A stretch of 64,000 nt of DNA. Origin: Trematomus loennbergii (lineage: Eukaryota > Chordata > Actinopteri > Perciformes > Nototheniidae). The stretch covers positions 248,001 through 312,000 of the forward strand of contig JAAOOA010000330.1 in NCBI GenBank assembly GCA_012861695.1, read 5' to 3'. Positions 1 through 12,199 of the stretch are shown here, piece after piece; the stretch's first letter is position 1, and the number at the start of each line of letters is the position of its first letter. The notes below the pieces were generated by a model. The model was not told the DNA's origin. It saw only the letters and a program-made list of their open reading frames with translations, and did no database searches. Position numbers and translations under genes: made by a program.

Positions 1-407
1 GTAACTCATACAACTTCATATCAACATCTCTATGAAGTAGCTATTTAAGGACAGTCAAAGACGTATACATGTGCAATATAAATGGAGCTTTTGAAGTATT
101 CCTTTAATTAAATGACACAGTGTTGGATGTTGTGTATATTTGATCCCACAGAGGACAACTAGCAACAGTTTAAAGATTTACAACATGGACAAAATAAATG
201 CCTGGCATATTGAATTTGGAAATGCTTTTATACTAAAGAACGCCAGCCAATCAAACAGAGTACATCAAGATCAGTTAATTATATACGTCCTTTTTGGGAT
301 GACGGATCTATTAACAAAAAGGGGTTCTTCTTTATATCTGACAAGGGTTTGAAGTTCCTCCATGTAGCCTTTTATGTTTTCCCATAAACATGTCAAAATG
401 CATTATA
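1..407. other. No recognised gene
   Basis: AT-rich sequence. I see only short chance reading frames and no recognisable repeat or splice-flanked exon. Confidence 0.5.
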
Positions 408-1242
408 GGCCCCAGCTCCACGGGAACCCATACGGCAAAACGCATCGGAGTAACGCAAATGCAACCGCAAAAAACCTTCCACCCACACGCATTATACACC
501 GGATTGTGTCAAGCTCCACGAGACGGCTCCATTTACATCCAACCGCTGGAAAAGCTGCAGTACATATGCCGAACCTGTACGTGGCGCTGTAACTTCCTCC
601 ACAAAAGCAGCAACTTCCTCCACAAAAGCAGCGAAGAAGAATGGTTGTCATGGCTGCCCTTCTGTTTATTCCATGGGTGGGGGCCGAGGGATCCGCGCAG
701 AGTTTTTCGCCGGTCAACGTGTGTTAAAGTTTAAATCTTCATGCTTCCTCATGCAGCAGCTGATCCAGTAAGTAAACCCGACAGTAAAAATAAACATATT
801 TATAACTAGTTTAGGTAGTTTGAGAGGTAATTAAAATAGCTAAGGGTGGTGATCTGACTTGAAGTGTGTGTTTTGCTCCCGCTGCTTCACAGCCGGAGGA
901 GCTGCGTGTCTCCGTCCTGTCAGATTAGACTTCACTCGCGTTTATGTTCATATCGAGATAAAGATAAATAATCTGAATTCAGTGTACTTTTGCGGGGGTG
1001 AGCAACAGAGGGGGGGGGAGGCGGGGAGAGGCGGGGCTATGAAACGGATGACCGTATAGGCGACTCCACGGCCCCGTTGGACCCCCCAGAGCGCTCCGTT
1101 CCCAGATCTATCCACCTTTGGACCCGTTGTCGTTTGCGGGGTCTGTTTCTACGTTTCTGTTATGGCGTCGTCGAGCTTAAAGGGCTATACGCAAGAGAAA
1201 TATGCGGATTCAACCCGTTTTCGTCCCCGTGGAGCCTAGGCC
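408..1242. mobile_element. Degenerate TIR DNA transposon (element A), non-autonomous
   Basis: The left end GGCCCCAGCTCCACGGG is answered at the right by CCCGTGGAGCCTAGGCC, an imperfect inverted repeat. ATA flanks both sides as a possible 3-bp target duplication. The interior is a diverged relative of the element at 9320-9913: both have a block around a TACATATGCC core followed by GTGGCGCTGT, a GGCGGGGAGAGGCGGGGC-like tract, and a right arm resembling GTTTTCGTCCCCGTGGA. No transposase remains. PIF-Harbinger-like is the best guess from the TIR style and 3-bp duplication, but the superfamily is not proven. Confidence 0.65.
591..632. repeat. Perfect 21-bp tandem duplication
   Basis: Two identical 21-bp units, each beginning AACTTCCTCC and ending AAAGCAGC, lie head to tail inside element A. 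Confidence 0.9.
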
Positions 1243-2260
1243 ATAGACAACTTGAAACAAGCTGGCATTGAATAACATGCCTCCATGTATAGACACACTT
1301 TCATTATATCACACCCACACTTGACAATTGTCTCCTGTTACACTGGTAGGAGTTGTTATATAAACTCTACATGAGGAGGATATTGAGAAACTGCTGTTAG
1401 AGTGGGGTTTAAGTGTCTTACACAATGGGAACAACTTTTTAAAAAATCCATTAGCATTGTTTCGTGGCAGAGCGGGTACAAAGGCAGGTGCAATTTCATG
1501 TTACAAAACAGTATCTCAATTTCACTGTAAAACACATCCTCCTCTGCAGCCATGACATTACCAAACATGAGCAAATGCAAGACACTTTGTGAGAAAGATA
1601 AATGATATAACCATCTTTTGTTAAAAGGTAAAAGCACTTAGATAAACTGGATACATGAGAGTGTTATGATGCATAGTTGTTTTGTTGATAGGAACAGTTT
1701 TGAAGATATATTTGTATGACTCAGTAACACTTTACAAGACCTTTACTTTGGCTTTAGTCCTAGATATGTCTTTTGACAATGAATTGCACATTTCTCTCGG
1801 GGTGTATAAAGCACTCCAGACATCTGCGTATGAAGAACAATATTCCTGAAGTTTGCCAGATGTGAGCTATAAAAGTTGGAATGCTGCAGTTAGAAATCAC
1901 TCCCCTGTCAACTTGAAGTTCAAGTAAATCCATCAGGAGTTTGCAAGAGAGTCATGGATGAGAAACGACAGTATCATGTGTTTTTTAAGGCGAGGCACTC
2001 CAAGTGAATAGGGTAATTGTTTTACCTTAAAGATATCAGCTATACATTTCTCCAGTTAATTACTTACATTAAGACCATTGTTTTTTGTATTAGAAGTTTT
2101 CTGAAATAGCATGTTTAAATATGCAAATGAGCCATAATCTCTTTAAATATGCGCATATTTTTATACATTTCAGGAACACAAATCTGAACATTGGATAAAG
2201 TCAGGTTCAAAATTCTTGTTTCATTCATTTCATGTAGTCATATTAGAATCTAAAGTGTTT
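1243..2260. other. AT-rich intergenic DNA
   Basis: No gene recognised. An octamer ATGCAAAT (POU-type site) lies at 2121-2128, which may be chance. Confidence 0.5.
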
Positions 2261-2264
2261 ACAG

Positions 2265-2450
2265 AAGGGATTTTGGGGGGGGTGCTAGTGGAGCCTCGCA
2301 GCAGCGAAACCGTGCCGCGCCACACTAGCACATAGGTGCGCCGCATTTTCGGCTCAGTTGAGGCACCCTCCTCAAGATGAGGCCCCATCCGCAAGGTGAG
2401 GCCCCACGCAGTCTGCATGATCGGCCTGTAGGGAGGGACGGCCCTGCTGC
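2265..2450. other. GC-rich island of unknown nature
   Basis: A short CpG-containing block in otherwise AT-rich DNA. It has repeated GAGGCCCCA motifs (near 2378 and 2398) and an inverted pair TGCTAGTG...CACTAGCA near 2282 and 2321. It may be a transposon fragment, but I cannot place it. Confidence 0.35.
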
Positions 2451-2609
2451 CGTGTCTCGCATTAAGTTGAGTATGATGCAGTAAAATGTATGTATCAGGT
2501 ATGTAGTTAAATGATGTTCAGAATAGATTCATCACATATCTAAAGTTCTTCTTGTCATGCTTTTTGGTGATACAAGTCTTTATAGTTTAGTGTTTTCCTC
2601 TTGTGATCT

Positions 2610-2765
2610 AATGCAGTTTTCCCGCCTTTTCCCATCTACTTTCCCGCCTTTTCCCGTAGTCCTTTCCTACTTCCAGAGTTCTTCCCAGCCAATCAGATCC
2701 TTGCCATCGCCCAGAGCTTTCCTCCAGCCAATCAGATTCCTGCTTCTTATCCAGCCTAATCACTT
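2610..2765. promoter_or_regulatory. Cluster of E2F-like and CCAAT motifs
   Basis: TTTCCCGC, a match to the E2F consensus TTTSSCGC, occurs at 2618-2625 and 2640-2647. CCAATCAG follows at 2689 and 2728, 39 bp apart, each inside a CCAGCCAATCAGAT unit, and a third weaker unit reads CCAGCCTAATCA. This resembles a cell-cycle-type promoter, but the units also look like a degenerate tandem repeat of about 39 bp, so it may be a repeat only. Confidence 0.35.
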
Positions 2766-2779
2766 CATTGCCCACACTT

Positions 2780-4405
2780 GAGCTTCTCTGCATATCTTTC
2801 CACCTGAACTTCATCCAATGTTTTTATCCTGGTTTTCATATCAGTCTTTTTGGATTAATTGTTTTATTTCCTCAATGGTAGAATTATGACTAACTTCAAT
2901 GTGATTTCAGCTTCTATTTTCATTTCTATATTTAAATATATATATTTTGTTCCCATATTGCTATTGTAGGAAGGCTTATTTATCAGATTGATTTTGGGGC
3001 TACGTCCAATTATGTTAACCTTGTTAAGGCTCATAAAAGCTAGATTTCTAATTTGAGTATCTAAAAATAACTCTACATATATACATATACATAAAATAAA
3101 TGTTGATAAAGTTTCCCCTGGCATCACCCAATGCCAAATTTCTGTCCTCATAATTGACGGTCTTCGAGGTAAATTATGTTTGAATAATTGAATTTACAAC
3201 TGAAGTGATGCTAGATGGTCTTCAGAGCAGGACCTCTCTGATTGGCTGCGACCCAACCAAAGGTCTATGGTTTTAACCCTCTTAAGCTTTGATGTAGTTT
3301 ATAAAGAAACCCATTGGCCTCACAATGATTAGGTTTATTTTTATACTCTGTGATTTGCATTCTCGTCTACTTTGTACTATATACAGACAAGATGAATGTC
3401 AAATTGTTTTGATGTCTGGCTTTTATCCCTGTTCAATATTTAATCAACGCTAAGTGATTGCACTAAGTGTTCTTACCACTCATTGAACTTGGCCCCATAA
3501 GCCTCTGTTAATTATCTTCTAAATTAGAAATGGAGGCTCTTCTGCTTGCAAAACATTGGAGTCAATGTTGTAATGTTTTCATTCAAAATTAAACCTGACT
3601 CTTTGGTATGACATTGAGTAAAGCTCCCTGCTGTCAAGCAAAAAGCAGAACTCTGATATCATGACCTGCTGGTCCACAGCCAGTTTTCATTTATTGTCCT
3701 ATCGGCTGCCTCCCTGCCTCCGAACAAAAAAAAGTATCTGAGCCGAAGTAAATTAAATCAGGTCAATCAAAGACAGGTATTGTTGGTGAGGCGATGGAGC
3801 CAAGACCAGGGAAGCTTTCCAGAGAGAGAGAGAGAGTTTCTGTGTGACGTTATCAGGACAACTTCTAAGAATCCAGTAGTCCAACTGAAGTCTTTGCATC
3901 TGGTGTACCTGTCGTTTCTGCCTGCTTTCAATCAGATTCAACTTCATATGTTCTGTACACGATGAAGAAATGTATCGCTGTATCAATGCCAAGTTTGGAG
4001 GCGTGTAGATGCGTTCTTCTGACGACTTCCATGAGTTTCATACTTCATCTATAATGTGTATGATGCTCCATTCCTGAAAACGTATCAGAGGTTCAATGAC
4101 GAACAGATGTTTCTTTGGCAAGTGTTCACTCAATTGAACTCTGAGCAGTGCAGCCTTTTTTTTTGCCATTTTTAAAACTCTCCAGGATAAATGTTGTGCT
4201 AAAAAGTTGACTTTCAGAGGTTTTTTACCATCACAAGCAACTCAATTATGTGTCATGTCATATTATGACCTAATTGTACTATTTGGAAGTGGGTATTTGA
4301 ATGAAATACAGGCAATTATACACATATTATCACATTGACTCTAAGTTGATTGTTTACCAATTACAATGTGAGCTTCCATTTTAATGTGAAGTCAAACTAC
4401 TTTTT
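2780..4405. other. Intergenic DNA, nothing recognised
   Basis: AT-rich sequence with no reading frame resembling a known family and only short simple runs, such as a GA run at 3823-3836. Confidence 0.5.
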
Positions 4406-4410
4406 CTAAA

Positions 4411-4526
4411 GTCCTGGGCAAGACACTTCACCTCAAATTGCTCCTGTGGGGATTGTCCACAGTACTGAATGTATGTAAGTCGCTTTGGATAAAAGCATCT
4501 AACAAATGACATGTAATGTAATGTTG
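4411..4526 (+). mobile_element. V-SINE/L2-type retroposon 3' tail
   Basis: The order GGGCAAGACACTTCACC, then GTAAGTCGCTTTGGATAAAA, then GCATCTAACAAATGACATG and a TGTAATGTAATG end is the hallmark 3' region of teleost V-SINEs and their L2-clade partner LINEs. Only the tail is present, so a 5'-truncated copy is most likely. The tail repeat at its 3' end places it on the + strand. Confidence 0.75.
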
Positions 4527-4529
4527 TGG

Positions 4530-5115
4530 TAGTTGAATTGGCTATTTATAGTTCACAAGTAGGAATCGTAACTTTTATTTGGTTTTCTAGTTCTGAGAAG
4601 TCTTGAATGCAACGTTAGCTTTCAAGTGATGTTGCCCTTAAAAGGCAGTAGAGGTATGATATTGGTAATGTAGATATTTGAGGTATTTTATTGGAAATAG
4701 CGTAACCAAAAGTGGTTTGTCTATACTTTCTATATTTAAAACTGGCTGGTGATTCACTTCTTAAAACTCTGTTGTTCTTCTATTTCCAGACATTCATTGC
4801 GTTCAGCGGTCCGTACCTTCCTGTGCTGGGAAAACGGAAAAAAACACATGGAAAAAAAGAATATACAGTAGGTCTATCCACATATAAATACAACTGTAAT
4901 GGACTGCATATGTCAAATCAAGATCATTTGTTTAACAGAAAGTTATATACAGTGTCTCCGAAGCTTAACGGTCCTTGTCTATTATTATTATTAGAGATGT
5001 TATGGTATGGACAATGGTATTTTAATCCAGGTTATAGGATTAGAAAAGCTTCCATACCAATGTGGTAAATCCAACATTGACGCCTAATAAAATCAGTAAA
5101 AGTAATGGGTTTATG
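4530..5115. other. Intergenic DNA, nothing recognised
   Basis: AT-rich. The longest open frame (118 codons at 4712-5068) has no recognisable domain and looks random. Confidence 0.45.
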
Positions 5116-5119
5116 AACA

Positions 5120-5425
5120 TGTATAAGTTCACCAATCATGCCAACTACCCACCACTTCTGGCCAATCCAAACTAATCACATGTGCTGTATGCAGAGTGAC
5201 TTGAATGGCTAAGGATGGAAAATCAGAGGATTCATTATGTTGATGATGTAAATGGTGTACCAAATTTAGTTTCAATGTGTCCAATACTTTGTGAGATACT
5301 GTATGTCCCCTTGAAACTACAAATGTCAACCTCAGGGGGATTATGTTGTAGGTAGCCATCGACTTACACTGGAGTTGCTTATAGAGTTTCAAAATAAAAC
5401 TTACGGGTAATACAAGAAGAGAAAA
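5120..5425 (-). repeat. Old teleost interspersed repeat, class unassigned
   Basis: On the + strand this reads through motifs such as GTACCAAATTTAGTTTCAATG and TGTCCAATACTTTGTGAGAT. I recognise this as a diverged form of a very common fish interspersed repeat (the type that reads 'accaaatttcatggcaat'). A copy in the opposite orientation is at 16020-16235. I cannot name the class. The 140-codon open frame on the - strand here is best read as a by-product of the repeat. Confidence 0.5.
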
Positions 5426-5429
5426 GAAG

Positions 5430-8400
5430 GCTGCATGACTGGTTGAAATACAGAAACTCTTGTAATTTGGACTCAAAATGTGCCCAATTATGATCAGTTT
5501 TGATAAGAAGCTCCAGAGCTGCCTGTCTGAAGTAGATGTTGAGATAATCATGTTATAATTTCCCTAAGTGAGCTTCAAAGTGCACCTGAAAAGCTTCTTG
5601 TGCAAAATTCATATTATACAGAAGCAGTCATAGAAGAAGTGCATTATATTTGGCAGCAGCTACCTCACAACATATCATTTATATTTGCAGAAAGAACAGA
5701 TTCCAGTCAATCTGACCTTCTTATATACAGTAGAGTTGTGCTGCTGTTCGTTCTCATATTTTTGGTTAATGTGACTTTGTAAACGGACCATTTGTGCAGC
5801 TATCACTCCCAGAGGATGTCATTTCCATCTGCTGATCAATTCTCACCTTGAAAACCTTATTTCTTTTTGCATACTCACCTTGGTCACTTTCACAGTCCCT
5901 TGGTTTTGCCATTTTGTTCTGTGTAGAATTGTAGCATCTGTCTGTAGATTTAGATTACAAGGTCAATCCACGTGAAACGGTAATAAATGTTTAAAGGGCA
6001 CTTTGAAAGTCCTCTCACATTTGACTAGTTTTGGGGCTCATTAACCAGGGTACAATTACTACCAGCTGTGAAAAACTCTGTCAGAACCCACTGGCACGTA
6101 AGTCACTTCCGCACAAAAATCATTTGCCACAAAAATCATTCGCCACACACCATCGCGCGTCATTCATTAAGAAACCCACGTCGCTGAGTCTGTCTTCATT
6201 CCATGGGTACACATTTATGTCTGGCATCATCCAAGCCATCCTCGCTGTTATTACCATAATTCCCTGTGACACAATGAAACCTGTTACCCTGGCTCACAGC
6301 GCTGGCCCATTACACTATTAATCAGACCCTACACACACTCCCAGAGCAGCTCCATGTATGTGTGAATGAGTAACACTGATTTATCTGACACTCTGTGTGG
6401 CTTGCTTCAACGGTGTCACATCTCGCTCTCTAATCCATATGCATGGGACCGGCATGTGTTTAATTTTGCATGGTTTTAGTGTGTGTGGGTGTGGGCTGGA
6501 GTTCATAAAGTCAGAAAAGGGGTTCAAAGGTTTGACTGTGGGTTATGTAAAAGCCCCGAGAATACATTATTGGGACCTACAATCATCTTAATGTGTTTGT
6601 ATGACAGATATCACAACAATGAAAGTAATAAGTGTTGAAAACCTGAAGAATGAGTTTGCATATTACACATTTTTCGCTCTGGTCACAACCTACTGTCAAT
6701 ACAAATGCTAATTGCTACTTCTTTCTCTCTGTTGTTCAGTTCTGGGTTTATCAGAGTGTTTTTACTGAAAGTAGTTGCCAAGCAGCTTTATATGTATAAA
6801 ATGAATGTGCATATATTTTAAATAATGTTTCCACGTTGCAAATAGTGTCGCTTTCAGCCTGGACGCATAGTTTGTTGACCTATTGTCCACTTGGCTCTCA
6901 CAAGCATGAAACTGGCAGTGGACGTGTCTAAATCTATGGGACACTGTCAGAAACAAGGAGTAAACAAGGACATAGACAAAAAGAAAGCCCCGTGACATCT
7001 TCTTGTGAGGTTTATGATCGCTGAAGGTGTGAAACAAATAAAATCCTATCAGATGACAGAAGTCGAGGCGGAAAAGAGGCAAAGAGACAAGAAAAGGCTT
7101 TCTTTCTGCCACAACTACTCAACCGCCCTCTCTTGTTCTCGCTGTATCAGAAAATAAAACCTCCTGGGGAAAGTGGGCTGCCACCAACGTGTCTTTATGT
7201 GTCTGCTCGTGTACTTAAACTCATTTTGCCTGTCTCCCCCCCCCCCCCCGTGTTGTCCATGAAACGCTAGATTTCTCTTTAGAATTGGACCCCATTGATT
7301 TCCAGGAGAGGAAATATGTGTCATTTTCCAAAGATAAACACAGACCAGCAGTCATGAGCTGGATAAGAAAACACACCAGACTGCACACACAATGGCTACA
7401 TATTCTGGCAAACCAATTTTTTTTAAATTCTGGGCGATTTAAACAGGTTTTCCCTTCTCCACGCGTAGTGATTTTTATTGCCATTGTCGTAAATTTCACC
7501 GCCATGATGGCCAGTCCATTTCTCTCTGTTTTCTGTTCTTTCTAATAACGGATGTTACCTTAACCTTAGTGCAGTAAAGCGTGCTGACATAAGGTCCGAC
7601 CACCAGCCCATTCCCCCTCTGCTTGACTCACTGCAGATGGGATGGATGGACTGATGGAAAATCATCCATCTCTTCCAGCTGAGACACGCATTCCCTCTCT
7701 TTGTGTCTCTCCTTTCTGCTGCTTCCATTAAACTTCAGCAGTCAACAACAGTGAGTAATGAGGGGGTCACTTCCAACAGTTATAATCAATGATGCTCTTT
7801 ACGACTGAATGAACAGAGTCTATTGAATTAAGAAAAAAATGAAACAATGCCCTCTTTTCAATTTCCCAGAGGTTGTAGTCTAATTTCCTCTCTTAAGAAC
7901 AGTAGAGGAAAGTAGCCGGTTTAACTCCTGTCAGGGTTTAATGGATGGGCAGTGGATGTGTGTGAGTGTGTGCTGAAGGTGCAGATACTTGCTGCAATGA
8001 CTCACCCATTGATTTCCACTAAAAGGTTTTCCACAGCCTTGGACATGGCGTAGTGCAGAATTGTTGAGTACAGTAGAGACAACAGTTGAAGGTTAAATAC
8101 CCAATAAAAACAATTTGGTCACTCACTGTTTCGAAGCCTAGATGATTGGCGTTTAGTCATCTTGTTTTTTTTCAGAATCAGTCATTGGGAGATCAAGATA
8201 CTTTGAAGCGAGGGAATATAAAACATGTTGTTTAATGGATAAAGTCCTTCATCGAAAATACTACTAGGATAGCATCGGCTTCTCTTGTTCGCTCTGATGT
8301 TGTGTTGTGTGTAATCACTGTAAAATGTTCTAGAAACAGTTCAGGTGAAGACAAGTGTTCTCATTACAGAATACTTATTGTCCTGCCAGGTGGTTAATTG

Positions 8401-9315
8401 TGACGACTTAGAAGGGGGGAAAAGGGCGGGGGATTAAGATGGTTTGGATGTATGAAATCAAAACAGTTTTATTCCCTCGCTCAAGAGAATTAACCTACAA
8501 AGTGCTGAAAAAACATCACATCAAAATATTAAAATGTTGACGAAATCAAGTGAAATAGGACTGACTTGAAGCTGTGTTTTTTTTAAAGTCCATTTTGACA
8601 TTTTGACTTTGAACACAATATTAGAGCGACTTTATTGTTTGATCAATTAAAATGTGTATTTCGATTTGACCACTATAAGCTACAATTAAAAGCTTTGCTA
8701 ACCCTCTAACTAGCATAAGCACTTCCCTTCATTCAAATATATAGTAGTCATCAAGTAAATATGGCAAAAAGTGGTCTCCCTTCAACAGCTAAGTAGAAAC
8801 TTGGCAGTTCGGTTGCTGGATAAAAAAACCTGCATTTATTTCTTTTCAAAGCCACAGGCCAGACACTTTTTTAAATTCTCCTGCGTGGCTTCTGTGACTC
8901 AACTCCAGCTGAGTCACTCTCCCCATGCTCATCTCTGCTCAGGTTGTTTACCGACATCCAGAGAGAGTGTGGGGGCTGCAGGAGAAAGGTAATAGGACAG
9001 GTGATGAACACAGGTTATGCCCTGTCTGAGATGACACATACATAGAAACAGAAACCCCCTTTTCAAACAGAACTTTCACCAAAGTCTCTCATTAAAGCCT
9101 CGGAGATCCTTTTTCAAAATCTCCCAAACAAGAAACATTTGGCCTTTTATTATTATGAGGAAAAGTCGGAGTCTCAAGAGTTGTTTGCTCATTAAAAAAC
9201 CCTCTGTAATGACAGTAGGGACGAAAAAGCAGTAGAATAAACATGTCGGAGATATAACACCCAAATTAAAATAAAAGATGCCATGGTATGTGTGAGAGCA
9301 CGGTGAAAGTAAAAA
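5430..9315. other. Long intergenic stretch, nothing recognised
   Basis: About 3.9 kb without a supported gene. Visible items are a 16-bp unit repeated near 6114-6146 (CACAAAAATCATTYGC twice) and a run of 14 C at 7236-7249. None of the short open frames shows a domain. Confidence 0.5.
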
Positions 9316-9319
9316 CTAA

Positions 9320-9913
9320 GGCCCCGTCCACACGGATATGAAACGGAGACGAAAACGAACCGAAGTCAATATCAAAAAAGTCTTCCGTCCACACGGAATC
9401 GGCTCAAGAAACGTGTCCGTCCACACGAGACCGCTCGACCCGCTAGAGACGCTGTAGTACATATGCCAGGCCTGTAAGTGGCGCTGTACTTCCGCCAGTA
9501 AATACACCAAAAATACCAGCGAATAAGACCCCCCGAGCGATTTAGCAACATGTAGTTCTCCATGTCCACTTGTTGCTGATGGTTGTAGCTGTAGATTTTG
9601 CACTAACATCTGTATCATGGTCGGTAGCGTCTGGAGCACGAACGCAACCCTGTGATCCTCCATTGTTGTTGTTGGCGAAACGCATCAGCAATGACGCAGG
9701 TGACGCTGGGGTGGGGAGAGGCGGGGCTATGATCGTTTAGGGCGTACACACGGTGCCGCAAGCGTTACGTTACCAGACCTTCCCACTTTGGCATGCGTTA
9801 TCGTTTGAGGGCTCCGTTTCCGCGGCTCCGTTACGGCCTCGTGTGGACGAACCGTCCATACGATAAAGAACTATAACGGATAACACCCGTTTCGTCTCCG
9901 TGTGGACGGGGCG
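9320..9913. mobile_element. TIR DNA transposon (element B), non-autonomous
   Basis: The left end GGCCCCGTCCACACGG is mirrored at the right by CCGTGTGGACGGGGC. The inverted homology extends inward (AACGGAGACGAAAACG near the left, CGTTTCGTCTCCG near the right). The interior is GC-rich and has no transposase. It is the better preserved relative of element A (408-1242). A target duplication is not clear (TAA on the left, GAA/AAT on the right). The TIR style fits PIF-Harbinger MITEs such as those at 47-54 kb. Confidence 0.75.
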
Positions 9914-9919
9914 AATAAA

Positions 9920-11560
9920 ATATGGAATAGAATTTGGCAGTAATAATAAAAAGAGAACATATATTGTGTACTATTTTTAGATTCACAATAACCTTGAATA
10001 ACGTGTGAGCTCTAACAAATGTATATCGCTCTCAAACTCTAAGTCTCTTTCTCAGTTTTCAATGTTGAATTATTCGTACCCTTGAGCCACACCAGCTGAA
10101 GGACTGGGAGGTGCAGTGACAGTTCAATGGACAATTGCTTCACGGGAGGGTGGGTCGGTGGAGAATCCCTCTCCTCATCTTCCTCTCCCTCTCCTCATCT
10201 TCCTCTCCCTCATCTCTTCTCCGTACTCACAGATGTTGTTATGACGAGTCGAAGCTCCTCTGTCTGTGTTTACCTGTTGCCAGCATGGATGACTTGCCCA
10301 GTAGAATAGATACAGGAAAGAGTGCTCTTGTATTGTGTGTACAGTACATACATTTGCCCTTTTTGCAGGGAGGATGTATCACAAGGGGTCAAGGTGTCAG
10401 TCTTAACTTGAAGAAGAATATGTTTGAAGAGTCTCTGAGGTTTCACAGTCTGTTAAGCTACAGCAATGACATGTTTTCATCCCACAGAGGAGGATGCAGT
10501 CCTAATGAAAAACACTGCAAAATGCCAACTCTCAAAGTATAAATTCAGTGTGAACCAATTATGTATGCAATTAAAAACATGTCAAAGAGAATATGTAGAA
10601 AATAATGAAAGCCAGCTCCACCCCCATGAATTACATAATCTAGAATTTGTACAGCTAGTGATCAAACTAAATCATCATGAATCAGAAATATACCCGTTTC
10701 TATTGTCCAAAACAGAGATGGTCTGCGAAGGGGAAAGGACATTTCCCTATTAGCCGTACACGATGTGACATCTGCGAGTCCCATTTAATTTTTCATCCTG
10801 TTCCTCACGCTGAGTTACTTTAACTCTCGTAAGAGAACACGGGCCCTTAAGTGAACCTGCTGAACGGTGTCACAGGTGATCAGTTATCATCTGATCTCAG
10901 ACAAAGTCAAACTTCAGCATCGTTTTGTCATCAGGCCAGCGATGCAGAGCAGCTTTCAGCCTCCACTGACCTGAGCTGCCTCCTCTCCTGCACACCTGAG
11001 CCATGTTTGATGGTGTGTTCAGGGTCTGTTCTCACTTCACTGAGTTCAACACCTGATCTCAAGTCATTCTGTTTGTTTTGTGATGTTTTTTTTTAAACAC
11101 TGCAGTGCAAAACAAGTGTTAAGGCATATAAAAGACTAACATACCTTTCTCTGGAGATCTCCTTCTCTAAATCACGAGGCAGTGAGTTTGTTTAGGTGAG
11201 TTTCATTAGACAAACCTTTCCAATAGTTGGAACTGCTTGGAAATGTGGCTTCTGGATATTGTTGCCTTGCGCTATGACTTACTCTTTCCTTGGCCTGGCT
11301 AAAAAAGAGAGGTAAAAGTTCTGATTCTCGAAGACACCCAACACTTCTTCAGGGTTTCAATAGCAACTTGGTACACTTGGTTCCAATGAAATGTGGCTCC
11401 CTTTCCCCCTTTTAAGTGCACCAGGTGCTCTGCTACTTAAATGGGATGTTTGAAACAATACCAGCCTGACATACCAAGAACCCTCTGGACAGATTTAAGT
11501 ATTCTTTTTGAGAGTCTATGTGACTCAGGAATGAATATATGTTTAGAAAAACTTGCTCTT
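9920..11560. other. Intergenic DNA with a CT-rich tandem
   Basis: A CT-rich tandem (CTCTCCTCATCTTCCTCTCC units) lies at about 10166-10222. Otherwise no feature is recognised. The open frames between 10127 and 10753 have no known domain. Confidence 0.45.
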
Positions 11561-11573
11561 TTCATGGTAAAAG

Positions 11574-12193
11574 TCAGACGGGCCCCTCAGAGCGTTTGAA
11601 AAACAACCTAAAGGTCATGTGCTTTTCACAAGACGGCGAGTAGAAGATGATGTCATCCAGTAGACGAAGCGGATGGTAACTTTGAGGTCTCAAAACGTTG
11701 TCTCGATACCACTGAAAAGTTGCCAGTGTGTTTTGTTGTAAGGCCAAAGGGGCAGCTGTTGTGTCTCTCTGCATCCATCATGACCTGCCAACAAACACAG
11801 CTGGGGTCAAACACATGAGAATCAGCCAGTCCAGAGTTCCCTGTGTGGTTTAGGGTCAAAGCAATACGTTTAATGAAGTTCACACAGAAGCTTGACTTCA
11901 CTTCTTTCTGGGACTGAAGCAGAAGATGAACGTTTGATGATGATGGCTCACAGCTTTGCCTCCACTATCTCCCTGAAAACCATGCTGGGTTGACTATATG
12001 ACTTCTGTTTGATTGGCAATCCAGTCCTCTGTTCGACACTTGTACGACCCAAGATGGAAGTGCACATATCAGCATTCACCTGTAGCAGGTTGCAGAACTG
12101 TGTTATCCCTTCTTCATCATGCTGTGATCTCTCAGCATGACCGCGCAGTGTCCATGTTGGAGACGACTGCATGATCTGGAGCTCACGGCTCAA
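11574..12193 (-). pseudogene. Ty3/gypsy reverse transcriptase relic
   Basis: Read on the - strand, consecutive frame-shifted segments follow the order of a Ty3/gypsy reverse transcriptase. First comes the N-terminal flank (LGRTSVEQRTGLPIKQKSYS, near 12020-11980). Then FCVNF (about 11890) and CWQVMMD. Then the CPFGLTT turn (about 11755-11735). Then ATFQ in the next frame, and the catalytic LDDII box followed by YSP (about 11660-11630). In functional enzymes LDDI sits in the palm and supplies two catalytic aspartates that copy RNA into DNA for reintegration. There is at least one frameshift between CPFGL and ATFQ, and there are stops in the segment before FCVNF. No LTRs, integrase or gag were found nearby, so this is an old truncated fragment. 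Confidence 0.7.
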
Positions 12194-12199
12194 TTCAAG

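Noticed and set aside
2121..2128. Octamer ATGCAAAT as a regulatory site (also at 63923)
   Set aside because: Two hits in 64 kb of AT-rich DNA are close to chance expectation, and no promoter is nearby.
5129..5551. 140-codon - strand frame
   Set aside because: It overlaps a diverged interspersed repeat and has no domain, signal peptide or splice support.
7115..7545. Overlapping frames of 69-94 codons around a poly-C run
   Set aside because: Chance frames around a 14-C homopolymer, with no homology recognised.
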